Below are positions 15,202 to 23,113 of a stretch of 27,188 nucleotides of DNA, piece after piece; positions within the stretch are counted from its first letter, which is position 1; every line of letters begins with the position of its first letter. Source of the DNA: Cyanobacteria bacterium UBA5018 (GTDB lineage: Bacteria > Cyanobacteriota > Cyanobacteriia > PCC-6307 > Cyanobiaceae). The position numbers and the translations under genes were made by a program. The DNA is taken from positions 644 through 27,831 of the forward strand of contig DGYA01000019.1 of NCBI GenBank assembly GCA_002396505.1, in the 5' to 3' direction. A model generated the notes under the pieces. That model was not told where the DNA came from. It did no database searches and was given only the letters and a program-made list of their open reading frames with translations.

Positions 15202-15672
15202 TTAGTTGGCGCTCCGCAAATCTTTTATGCGCTTGAGAGCGAGCTGTGTTTGTTCTCGCGTTTCGGCCAATGCATCACCGAAGAACCGATCTGGCCAGTT
15301 CTTCACTCGAACATAGGGATCAAGCTCGAGCCGGCGCAGCTGAGCGCGACCCTGCTCCTTTTCGACGAAATACATCTCACAATCCTCTGTACCCAGATGC
15401 TCCTTGGCCACAAGGGTCTGCATGCGGCGGAACAGGTGCTCCGAGTGGGTCTCGACGATGAACTGAACCAGGCGTTTCTGTGACACCTCAACGAATAGTT
15501 CAGCCAGCACAGACTGGGCGAGGGGGTGCAGGTGAATCTCTGGCTCTTCCAGAATAACTGTGCTGCCAGGAGGTGCAAAGAAGGCTACGGTGAGCACTGG
15601 GAGCACCTGCGAGATGCCGATGCCAACATCCCTGAGATTGGCGGAGACGGCTTGCGAATCGATGACTACCTC
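15202..15672 (-). pseudogene. DUF3696-type AAA ATPase, C-terminal half only
   Basis: About 156 codons are open. The text includes LRDVGIGISQVLPVLTVAFF, then PPGSTVILEEPEIHLHPLAQ (signature region, Walker B Glu pair and D-loop) and FIVETHSEHLFRRMQTL (H-loop). These are the C-terminal motifs of SMC/RecF-like ATPases of the DUF3696 group, which often act in defence modules. The Walker A half is absent: the frame is closed by TGA at 15673-15675, and the end of the MNT-HEPN gene lies just 60 bp upstream. The only start inside is GTG 15606. It precedes the PIN gene with one base between stop and start, pointing to an original ATPase-PIN operon. Not functional as an ATPase. Confidence 0.75.
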
Positions 15673-15732
15673 TCAGCGCTGGACTACCACCCGCATCTCC
15701 GAAGCCCTGGCCCTACATGCTGCCCTAGGCCG

Positions 15733-16569
15733 TCAAGGGGAGGGCTCCAGGCTGTCGAACCAGCAGCGCAGGCAATCGCGTAGCGGGCCGGCATGGGCCA
15801 CGGCCCAGGCAAGGTCCTGGGTTGGTTCGGGGTTGGCCCCACCGGGGTCGAGATAGGCCAGCGCCGCCTGGGTGAGCGTGTTCAGGGTGAAGGAATCGGC
15901 CTGCCAGCCGGGGATCGGCTCGCGCAGCCTGCTGCTCAGGATCTGCAGATCACGGCACTTGCGTGATTGCACGCCCTGGGCGATCAAGGCGGCGCGGAGA
16001 TAGGTCTCCAGGCACATCTCGGCATAGAACAGGCCGATCAGATCCGTCCCCTGCAGATCAGCCGATAGCTCTACCATCCCCCAGTGGCGTTCGGCTCTTT
16101 CGATCCATTCCTGCACCACCGGATTGCGGGCTGGATGGGACTCACTCGCAGGCCGGATCTGGTCGTGGTTGGGCTGGCCGCACAGCAGCTGGCCGTAAAG
16201 CACATCTCCGTAATCAATGGCCTCGCGGATGAAGGGATCGCCCCACAGGTAGCGAGGTTCGATCTCCTCCGGCCGCCGCAAGTGCAGATCCAGCGGAAAC
16301 TCCGGCTCGCAGGCGCTGCGCATCGCCTTGACGGTGTCCAGCGGCCGGCCCTCGAACGGCAGCACCACCAGGATGTCGGCATCGGAATCCCAGCGGGCTT
16401 TTCCACGCGCCTGGGAGCCAAACAGGATCACCTGCTCCGGTGCGAACTGCTCTACCAACCGCTGGGTGAAGGCCCGCAGGGCTTCGCGGGTCACCAGGGG
16501 GCTTGGTTGGTTGGTGTGGAGCTGTTCATCCCTGTCATGGTTGGCGGTACTTTCCGAGGCCGCAGGCAA
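15733..16569 (-). CDS. MNT-HEPN fusion protein (nucleotidyltransferase plus HEPN)
   Basis: Residues about 25-140 form a minimal nucleotidyltransferase: VILFGSQARGKARWDSDADI has the GS motif (51-52) and the metal-binding D63/D65 pair, and LDLHLRRPEEI supplies a third acidic residue. From about 150 on, a HEPN-like helical domain follows (VVQEWIERAERHWGMVELS, IGLFYAEMCLETYLRAALIA, QSRKCRDLQIL). MNT and HEPN usually form two-gene toxin-antitoxin pairs in which MNT adenylylates the HEPN RNase; fused forms also exist. No clear R-x4-6-H RNase motif is seen, and the family's usual HDL is RDL here, so RNase activity is doubtful. It starts at TTG 16569, directly after the stop of the 49-codon ORF. Both domains look intact, unlike the neighbouring genes. 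Confidence 0.8.
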   Translation of the reverse strand: MPAASESTANHDRDEQLHTNQPSPLVTREALRAFTQRLVEQFAPEQVILFGSQARGKARWDSDADILVVLPFEGRPLDTVKAMRSACEPEFPLDLHLRRPEEIEPRYLWGDPFIREAIDYGDVLYGQLLCGQPNHDQIRPASESHPARNPVVQEWIERAERHWGMVELSADLQGTDLIGLFYAEMCLETYLRAALIAQGVQSRKCRDLQILSSRLREPIPGWQADSFTLNTLTQAALAYLDPGGANPEPTQDLAWAVAHAGPLRDCLRCWFDSLEPSP

Positions 16570-16719
16570 TCAAAACGGTTCCATATTGGTTGAAGGACAA
16601 CGGGATCTCGGGCGGCCATGGCTCAAACCCTCACCCTGGCGACTGGCAAAAATCTGCGTGGTGGGGTCGCGCCGCAGATACTTGAGCTCGGGGTCAGTCC
16701 TGGACGGGCGGCGGGGCAT
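16570..16719 (-). CDS. 49-residue ORF coupled to the MNT-HEPN gene
   Basis: ATG 16719 opens a 49-codon frame (MPRRPSRTDPELKYLRRDPT, then TQIFASRQGEGLSHG) that ends with TGA at 16570-16572; the TTG start of MNT-HEPN follows with no gap. Such stop-start contact suggests translational coupling. The product is basic and has no domain I recognise. It could be a small partner or antitoxin, a leader peptide, or the remaining 5' end of a longer gene. Its first 13 codons are partly repeated at 17632-17669, which argues that this 5' sequence belongs to a duplicated or mobile gene start. Confidence 0.45.
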   Translation of the reverse strand: MPRRPSRTDPELKYLRRDPTTQIFASRQGEGLSHGRPRSRCPSTNMEPF

Positions 16720-16723
16720 GGTT

Positions 16724-17539
16724 TTATTGATCCAGCCCCAGTTTCGTCAAAATATATTGAAATTCAAGATCTGTGAGCGAAAACCCTGCTGCGGTGTTGA
16801 GCTGCTCCCTTACCGCAGTGTTGAGCTGCTTCCTTAATTCGAATGTGTCAACGAGATCTCGGAATGGGATATTGAGGGATCTGGCTTGTTCCTTGAGCTG
16901 GCCGTAACTATCCTCGAGATCACGGATGAGTCGATCGATCTCAGTGCTTCGTTCTCTCTCCTCAATCTCTCGGTCTCTCTCTTCGTGGATCTGTTGCGCC
17001 GCTTCAGCAAAACGGTCTCTCGCCTCATCGGCGAAAGCCAAGAGATCTCTTCTCTTCTCTGCTTGTTCGCGGAAGTATCCATAAATTGCAACCGTGGCAA
17101 TGGATGCCAGCATTATAAGCCGGTCTTGCCCGCTTGCTGGGAACCAGTCGGTGAGTCCCACCAGGGACGTCAGCAACACCAGCAGCACCGGCCAGAGGCC
17201 GAGGGCTCGTGAGCGCAGTAACTTGTTGGTTAGCCCCTGCCATCGCTTAAGAGCTTGGCTCTGATCGTCAGCGGGAAGGAGGTCCCACACGGTCAGGAGG
17301 GCATCGGCCACGATGAGCACGCCAGCCACTGACAGCCAGATCTGAATCACCTTGCTATTGAGGCTCAGCCTCTGAACGGCTCCAACAAGCCCCCAGACCA
17401 ACAGGATGCTCCCTGCCAGCCCGATCGGAACCGCCAAAACCTTCAGTCCAAACAGCCACGCTCGTTGCAGCCGTTGGGCCAACGGGCGCCAGAGCGGCCT
17501 CTTCAGGCTGGTTCGCGGGTCTGCTGGCATCCCGCTCAT
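16724..17539 (-). CDS. Four-helix membrane protein with cytoplasmic coiled coil, function unknown
   Basis: A 271-residue protein starting at ATG 17539. Four hydrophobic segments are visible at about 27-55, 63-88, 110-132 and 137-156. They are followed by a long charged coiled coil (EEARDRFAEAA, HEERDREIEERERSTEIDRL, LIRDLEDSYGQLKEQARSL) and a short C-terminal tail. The architecture fits a membrane-anchored scaffold or sensor-like protein, but no family is recognised. Near the C-terminus a 24-bp tandem duplication gives LRKQLNTA / VREQLNTA. GC looks lower than in the flanking housekeeping genes. It lies 4 bp upstream of the 49-codon ORF on the same strand, so the three genes may be one transcription unit. 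Confidence 0.65.
   Translation of the reverse strand: MSGMPADPRTSLKRPLWRPLAQRLQRAWLFGLKVLAVPIGLAGSILLVWGLVGAVQRLSLNSKVIQIWLSVAGVLIVADALLTVWDLLPADDQSQALKRWQGLTNKLLRSRALGLWPVLLVLLTSLVGLTDWFPASGQDRLIMLASIATVAIYGYFREQAEKRRDLLAFADEARDRFAEAAQQIHEERDREIEERERSTEIDRLIRDLEDSYGQLKEQARSLNIPFRDLVDTFELRKQLNTAVREQLNTAAGFSLTDLEFQYILTKLGLDQ
16791..16838. repeat. 24-bp in-frame tandem duplication
   Basis: Copies 16791-16814 and 16815-16838 share GTGTTGAGCTGCT and differ at few positions. The duplication adds eight residues inside the coding sequence of the membrane protein. Confidence 0.75.
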
Positions 17540-17600
17540 TCGCTGATCGCACAGATATAAACGAGCCTCTGAACGGCTCCAGCCGATGGGTCACCACCTT

Positions 17601-17669
17601 TTAGCTGGCTTGTAGCCACTTGGGCCCGCCGCTGAGCTCGGGGTCGATTTTCGGCGGGCGGCGGGGCAT
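17601..17669 (-). other. Partial copy of the 49-codon ORF start in the 264-bp spacer
   Basis: ATG 17669 begins MPRRPPKIDPEL, matching MPRRPSRTDPEL at 16719, and the DNA identity (GCTCGGGGTC and CGGGCGGCGGGGCATG on the plus strand) is clear. After DPEL the sequences diverge, and a TAA ends the frame at 17601. It looks like a broken duplicate, lying between the membrane protein and the large secreted protein. The rest of spacer 17540-17803 shows nothing else. Confidence 0.5.
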
Positions 17670-17803
17670 GGGGATCAGCGGTGCACCGGAGTCATCTGCT
17701 TGGGGTGGCCATAGGCCGCTGGTTGGAGGTAGAGGTTGAGGCAGCCGGTGTGAAGCATGCGGAGACCCTGGAACTGGCGCTGTAATGACTCGGCTGCCCG
17801 GCA

Positions 17804-20800
17804 TCAGATGATCGAAACAGGGTTGCTGACGCCGATGGTGTAGTTCGACAGGTGGATCAGGGCGTCATTGCCGGCCTGGAAACCAGCGACGGCATCATTA
17901 AGTGCCACGAAGGTTCCAGACATGCTTTGAACTGTTAAGGCTTCTGCGTTATTGGCAAGAAACTTGGCGGTGGTGAGCAGGGTAGAGATCTGGGTTGCAC
18001 TAAGAGCATTAATGCTGCCGGCACTGGCGATAAGATCGTCGCCCTCAAAATTGAACGCAAGACCTATCTTCTTGCCTGCGGCGTAGTCTGTGATGACGTC
18101 AAAGCCTGAAAGTAGAGACTCCTTCAGGCTGCCGTAGAAGAAGGTATCAACTCCACCCGTACCAGTGAGCACATCCTTGCCAAGCCCGCCGGTGAGCTTG
18201 TTCCTACCCGAATTGCCTGTAATCCAATTATCCGATCTATTCCCCATGCCAAAAATATTCCTGGTACCCGTTAACTCTAGGGTATCCTTGTCTGCGGCTA
18301 ATATTGTGGATGCCGATGCGCTCACCTTTTCGGCCAGGTTGCTGACCGCAAGGACAAGATTCCTCTCAAAGAAGAGCCCGCCTTGATCGGTTGATCGGAC
18401 CCTGATGCTATAAGACGACTTGGCTTCAAAATCTGGAGATGCATTGATCTTGAGCTGGTTACCACTGATCGTGAATGCCGTATTATTGGTTGATCCAGTA
18501 CCAGCCACCAAGGCATAGGTGAAAGTATTGCCAGTATCGGGATCGGTCGTGGATAGGCTGGCCACAGTGGATCCAGCTACGATATTCTCAGCGAAGTTAG
18601 TGGCAGATATGTTTAGTGCTGTGGGTGATGAATTGAAGTCATCATTGGTGATGGTGCCCACCACAGCTGTTGCCGTGCCCAGCGTGTAACCCGTGCCAGC
18701 AGCTAGGGTGAGGGCAACGGTTTCATTGGGCTCGATGATGCTATCCGCAGTGGGATCAATGGTGAGGGTGGCTGTAGCATAACCTGCAGCAAAGCTGATT
18801 GTTTTGGTGGTTCCAGTGGAGAGGATACCGGTGTAATCAGTCCCGAGTGTGGCCGTGCCGCCCACGGTGTAGTTGACGGAGAGCGCTGAGGATGTGGGCC
18901 CGGTCCTGGTGAAAGTGTAGAGCAGATTGCTGGTGTTGTCCTCTGTGACAGAGGCGGGGGAGACTATCAGGGTAATAATGGGGACGCCTACAGGGACATC
19001 AGAGAATGCGCTGTTGAACTGCAAAACAAAAGAGTCATATCCTGACTGCTTTTGAGCTGTCACTATTGTCCCTGTTGGAACCGTGATGGTTCCTGATGTT
19101 GAGCCTGAAACTTGAATCGTTCCATTACCCTGTTCCACAAATGAGCGAGGAAAGAGTTGCCCGGTGTGAGCGATAACCTGGGAGCCGTTCTCGGTACCAT
19201 TCGCATCAAATCTGCGGATCACTAGAGTTCCACTAGAAGAGCTTTCAGAGAGAATGACTCCTCCTCCAGAAATTGAAGATAAAATGTAGTCTGCATTTAG
19301 TATAGACTTAGACCATATCGTCTGCCCAGTTGTTCCATTGATTTTCTCTAGGCTACCTTTGTCGACGCAATACAAAGCATTTTCTTCTCCTTGCGAGATG
19401 ATATTGGAGCGAATCCAGTTTTCCATCCGAGTCCATAAGATCACTCCCGTTGACTCATTTCTGGCGATCAGATACGTGTTCGCACCATTGGGGTCGCCAT
19501 TGCCAACTGTGTTGACTCCGTTGACTGCACCAAAGGTATAACCAGCGATAAATGCGATATTGCGACTGCGATCAATGGCAATGGGGCCGCCGCCGGAATT
19601 TCCAGAGCCCGTTGTGTATGCCTTGGCAACGGTTCCATCTGCGGGATTGATCCTCAATTGGAAGCCGCGCCATCCACCTGAAAATTCTGCACCATAGAAA
19701 TTGGGAACATCCTTGATAAAGGTGTACGCATCATTGACTTCACTGACCCGTCCTTCTAGGAGTATGTTCTCATTCGCGTCAAGGACTGCTGTCGATCCAA
19801 TTTCGTGGATTCCAGTGCCGTAGTTCTTGTACCATAGCTTTTGTCCGGCTTTTGTAATTGCCGCGGCGAACACATCCGAATCATTTTTACCTGACTCGCC
19901 TGTTGCTCCTGTTCTGGTTCCCCCAACTACATAAATGGTATCGTCTGCACCAACCAATATCGAACCTGCGCTTGGAGTATAACCAGCATCAATATCGAGA
20001 GACCAGAGAATGGCACCAGTGGTACTCAATCGTTGGACGATGACCGACGAAGAACCATTAGACTTGGACACCGAAAAGGCAGTCGCAACATCACCGTTGC
20101 TGAACATGGCGATGCCACCAGACCATTCATCCGTGGCCTGACTTGAGTAGGCTAACCATTGAGAGCGCAGTGACTGGATGTCGTCATTGGTGATATTGCC
20201 CACCACCACCGTTGCCGTGCCCAGCGTGTAACCCGTTCCAGTCGCCAGGGTGAGGGCAACGGTTTCATCGGCCTCGATCGTGGAATCGGCCGTGGGATCA
20301 ATGGTGAGCGTGGCTGTGGCAGAGCCTGCCGCAAAGCTGATTGTTTTGCCGGTTCCAGGTGTGGCGCCTGTGTAGTCAGTGGCATCGGCAGTACCAGCGA
20401 TGCTGTAGTTAACGGTTAGGGCGGCGGCTGTGGGACCAGTCCTGGAGAAGGTATAGATGAGGTTGGATGGGCCATTTTCCGTGACCGTTGCTGGGGAGAC
20501 AGCCAGGGTGACGACAGGGGCAACCGCTTTGACTACGGATGCAAGATAGATATCATATCCTCCGCCATTTGCTTGCCCTGCGATTGCACCAGTTGTTTGC
20601 CCAAGAAGGAATAGCGAGTCGCCAACTTTCACTAATTCGCTTGCTCCATCATACGAATTTGGTACGTCATACGTATAAATATTGAGCAGATTGCCTGCCG
20701 TGTCAAGCTCTGTTACCGCTGAGTATCCACCGGAAGCAGCAGAAGAATTCCAAGGTACTCCATCGCCATATGCAACATATATCTTCCCATTTAATACCTC

Positions 20801-22099
20801 TATCGCACCACTCCCCTGCTGGTTATTATCTCCCCAGGAAGTGTCCCAGAGAATTGTGCCGTCACTAGTATTGAAGGATATCAGTCTGGTGTCTCCACGG
20901 TCTCCTCCATCTGCTTTGTAACCTGTCCCAATTAATTGACTACCAACAACTCTTATTGCCGATATTCCGTTCCAGTCAGGTGCTGGCGCTGATCTCCACC
21001 ATATCTCATTGCCATTTAAATCCAAGCAACCAGCAATTGTGGTGTCTAAATCTACTTTTCCGTAAAGCGCGGCTGAACAATAGATTTTGCCGTTATTTAT
21101 TTCCAAGTCGTTTATAAAAGCTGCGCCGCTGTTGGCATAAGTTTTGCTCCATAAAGTGCTTCCCGTGCTTAGCGAATATGCGTTTACGAACGCGGTGTTA
21201 CTATTACTGAAACCAGCACCCGTCCCTCCACTAACATAAACAGTATTTCCTTCGACTGCTATATCCTGTCCATATCTTTGATTCGAGTTATTCACCTCCC
21301 ATATCTTGTTGCCTGTGCTGCTGAAGCGGGCAAGCGTCGATACTTTTCCAACCAATCTATCGGAACCGGTTGCAACTAAAATACTGCCGTCCGATGCGAC
21401 TGCACTGGAACTTGGCCAACCACCACCTTGATCCAGGTTTCTCTCCCATATTAGGCCACCTACAAGGTCGTATTTTGACAAAGATGCAACGCCCGAGGTT
21501 ATTGAGGGCACATAGATATAGGTACCATCTGAACTGCTCTTTCTCGCGAAGTTGTCGCCTGCTTTGGGAAACTGTTTTATTGGTTGGATGCTTGGGGCCT
21601 GTATTGCGTATTCAACTTCCAGGGTTTTGTTGCCAACTTTGATCGCTACTGAATCATTTTCTGCCCTTAAGCCTTCCTTCTGGGAATCCGTAAGTTCATC
21701 CTCTCTTAAAAAAACTGAGAAGTACTCCCCCTCATCCCCAACCGTATCCACCACATTCAATAACCCATCCAAATGATGCCCCAGCTCCTCCGTGAGCACG
21801 GCTATTGCCTGAGCCGCACTCGCTCCAGCCAGCCAGTCTTGGTTCAGATAGATAGTGCCCGTGCTGATGGCATAGGCCCCAGCGGCTCCCGGCATCGAAC
21901 TCGCTGGCAGCAGCACGATTGGCGGCAGGCCGGAAAAATCCCCATGGCTCCACTGCGCCACCAGCTTCTTGAGCAGCGCTGGCTCAGCCTTCAGCAGCAG
22001 GGCTTCGCTGGCTGCCCTGGTGAGAGTTCCTGATCCAGCCCAGTCGGTGAGCAGCTTTTTCCAGTCACCAAGCAGGTTGTCCAGTAGGGAGATGGGCAT
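17804..22099 (-). CDS. Large multidomain Calx-beta / cadherin-like / RTX-like protein, probably secreted
   Basis: A 1431-residue protein. Domains in order: an N-terminal region (1-165) typical of large cyanobacterial exoproteins, with LTEELGHHLDGLLN resembling a metalloprotease-like E-x-x-H motif (first His replaced by Glu); a beta-propeller-like repeat region (about 170-525) with W-x-K/R and Asp/Gly-rich blades; a Calx-beta domain (about 527-640, VTENGPSNLIYTFSRTGP to NITNDD); a second propeller-like region (about 650-1035); a second, very similar Calx-beta domain (about 1038-1153); a cadherin-like domain (about 1155-1255); and a C-terminal RTX-like part (NRSDNWITGNSGRNKLTGG, LGKDVLTGTGGVDTF) followed by an uncleaved tail ending NPVSII, as expected for type I secretion. 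There is no N-terminal signal peptide. The DNA, especially 19000-21700, is clearly lower in GC than the housekeeping genes. Surface or extracellular role is inferred. Confidence 0.85.
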   Translation of the reverse strand: MPISLLDNLLGDWKKLLTDWAGSGTLTRAASEALLLKAEPALLKKLVAQWSHGDFSGLPPIVLLPASSMPGAAGAYAISTGTIYLNQDWLAGASAAQAIAVLTEELGHHLDGLLNVVDTVGDEGEYFSVFLREDELTDSQKEGLRAENDSVAIKVGNKTLEVEYAIQAPSIQPIKQFPKAGDNFARKSSSDGTYIYVPSITSGVASLSKYDLVGGLIWERNLDQGGGWPSSSAVASDGSILVATGSDRLVGKVSTLARFSSTGNKIWEVNNSNQRYGQDIAVEGNTVYVSGGTGAGFSNSNTAFVNAYSLSTGSTLWSKTYANSGAAFINDLEINNGKIYCSAALYGKVDLDTTIAGCLDLNGNEIWWRSAPAPDWNGISAIRVVGSQLIGTGYKADGGDRGDTRLISFNTSDGTILWDTSWGDNNQQGSGAIEVLNGKIYVAYGDGVPWNSSAASGGYSAVTELDTAGNLLNIYTYDVPNSYDGASELVKVGDSLFLLGQTTGAIAGQANGGGYDIYLASVVKAVAPVVTLAVSPATVTENGPSNLIYTFSRTGPTAAALTVNYSIAGTADATDYTGATPGTGKTISFAAGSATATLTIDPTADSTIEADETVALTLATGTGYTLGTATVVVGNITNDDIQSLRSQWLAYSSQATDEWSGGIAMFSNGDVATAFSVSKSNGSSSVIVQRLSTTGAILWSLDIDAGYTPSAGSILVGADDTIYVVGGTRTGATGESGKNDSDVFAAAITKAGQKLWYKNYGTGIHEIGSTAVLDANENILLEGRVSEVNDAYTFIKDVPNFYGAEFSGGWRGFQLRINPADGTVAKAYTTGSGNSGGGPIAIDRSRNIAFIAGYTFGAVNGVNTVGNGDPNGANTYLIARNESTGVILWTRMENWIRSNIISQGEENALYCVDKGSLEKINGTTGQTIWSKSILNADYILSSISGGGVILSESSSSGTLVIRRFDANGTENGSQVIAHTGQLFPRSFVEQGNGTIQVSGSTSGTITVPTGTIVTAQKQSGYDSFVLQFNSAFSDVPVGVPIITLIVSPASVTEDNTSNLLYTFTRTGPTSSALSVNYTVGGTATLGTDYTGILSTGTTKTISFAAGYATATLTIDPTADSIIEPNETVALTLAAGTGYTLGTATAVVGTITNDDFNSSPTALNISATNFAENIVAGSTVASLSTTDPDTGNTFTYALVAGTGSTNNTAFTISGNQLKINASPDFEAKSSYSIRVRSTDQGGLFFERNLVLAVSNLAEKVSASASTILAADKDTLELTGTRNIFGMGNRSDNWITGNSGRNKLTGGLGKDVLTGTGGVDTFFYGSLKESLLSGFDVITDYAAGKKIGLAFNFEGDDLIASAGSINALSATQISTLLTTAKFLANNAEALTVQSMSGTFVALNDAVAGFQAGNDALIHLSNYTIGVSNPVSII

Positions 22100-22243
22100 G
22101 GCGATGGTACGAGTAGTTTGTGAATCTTATGCCAAACACTACTATCCGGCTCATGGGATTTTAAGCGTTTTGCGGCTGGGCGTGGGTCATGGGATGTATC
22201 GGGCTGGACAATGCAGAAATTGCATAGTTTCGATGTCTCCAGC

Positions 22244-22270
22244 TGGGTCCTGAGTCCAATTCGGGACCCA
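22244..22270. promoter_or_regulatory. Inverted repeat between the large exoprotein and DUF1810 genes
   Basis: TGGGTCC / GGACCCA arms of 7 bp with a 13-nt loop, in the 225-bp spacer upstream of the minus-strand exoprotein gene and 55 bp beyond the stop of the DUF1810 gene. It may form the 3' hairpin of the DUF1810 transcript; no T-run follows. Confidence 0.3.
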
Positions 22271-22324
22271 CTCCGCTAGCCTCCCCCCTCTGCCGGGAAA
22301 GCTGACACCGAGCACCAGATCCGC

Positions 22325-22765
22325 TCAGCCCTGCAGCCGCGCCAGCGTCCGGTGGCAACGGCGATTCAGCTGATTCAGCAAGGCATCGGCGCTCGGGAGC
22401 CCCGCAGCCGCGAAAAGCGTGAGGCAGCTGATCGTTTTGGCGGCATCGAGATCACCGCCCATCAACAAGGGCAGGTTCTGGCCGGGCTTCTGGAGTTGTG
22501 CAGTGATCACTGCGATCACCTGCTCCAGCCGTTGCCGCAGCAGGGGATCAGCCAGATAGGCCTTTGCCTCCGCCAGATTGGCGATGCCATAGCGCTCCGC
22601 CATGGCCGAGCGGCCCAGACCCCGCAGCTGGGGCAACACGAACCAGATCCAGTGAGTTTGCTTGGCACCGGCCTGCAACTGCCGCAGCGCCTGGGCATAA
22701 ACGCCCCTGTCGCCCTCACCCTGGGCCGCGTGGAACCGCTGTAGCTGGATAGAAGGTGTGTTCAC
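22325..22765 (-). CDS. DUF1810 family protein
   Basis: A 146-residue protein with the DUF1810 pattern: LQRFHAAQGEGDRGVYAQAL, QLQAGAKQTHWIWFVLPQLR (the conserved K-xHWIWF-x-PQ segment), GLGRSAMAERYGIANLAEAK, and a C-terminal DAAKTISCLTLFAAA segment. DUF1810 is a small helical family with no established biochemical role. It starts at GTG 22765; the stop codon of the short upstream frame that follows the RNA-ligase remnant overlaps this start as GTGA. Confidence 0.9.
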   Translation of the reverse strand: MNTPSIQLQRFHAAQGEGDRGVYAQALRQLQAGAKQTHWIWFVLPQLRGLGRSAMAERYGIANLAEAKAYLADPLLRQRLEQVIAVITAQLQKPGQNLPLLMGGDLDAAKTISCLTLFAAAGLPSADALLNQLNRRCHRTLARLQG

Positions 22766-22824
22766 CCAGTTGGCTCCTGGCGCAGCAGAACGAAGCAGCT
22801 CATCAGGATCGTGATCAGCAGGAT

Positions 22825-22896
22825 GTAGTCACCGCGCTGCTGGATGCGCAGGCTGCAAGCTGGGGCAAGCGAGAAGCCGATGTTGGTGTCCGACTA
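22825..22896 (-). pseudogene. Second RNA-ligase remnant (about 24 codons)
   Basis: The frame reads DTNIGFSLAPACSLRIQQRG then DYI, matching the region just after motif I of RNA ligases and the GFSHGPESSLRIQQRGDY segment of the ligase remnant near 14450-14512. The plus-strand DNA shares the 19-bp block TGCTGGATGCGCAGGCTGC with that copy. A TAG lies upstream in frame, and after DYI the sequence becomes an unrelated hydrophobic run ending at 22762. The remaining spacer 22766-23113 holds only this scrap and the inverted repeat at 23086. Confidence 0.6.
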
Positions 22897-23085
22897 GCAA
22901 CACCTCGCGATGAGCTGGGGGGCGGAATCGATCATCCCGCGTGGCGCACCTTGATAACACTGGCTGCTGTCGAGGTATGCGGCTTTGCCTACCCCTGAAG
23001 CGGCACCCCCTGGGAGCGATCAGCGCCACAAAAGTAGCCGTGCCTTTGACACAAAGCCAGTAATATTTAATATTTTTTGAGCCAT

Positions 23086-23113
23086 ATCTAATCAATTAAT
23101 TGATTGATTAGAT
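23086..23113. promoter_or_regulatory. AT-rich perfect inverted repeat
   Basis: ATCTAATCAAT / ATTGATTAGAT: 11-bp perfect arms with a 6-nt loop (TAATTG), touching the stop codon of the minus-strand gene at 23114. It could be a 3'-end hairpin or a protein-binding palindrome; there is no T-run on either side that would make it a standard intrinsic terminator. Confidence 0.5.

Noticed and set aside
22756..22998. 80-codon plus-strand frame in the DUF1810 upstream spacer
   Set aside because: It crosses the RNA-ligase remnant in antisense and lacks protein character.
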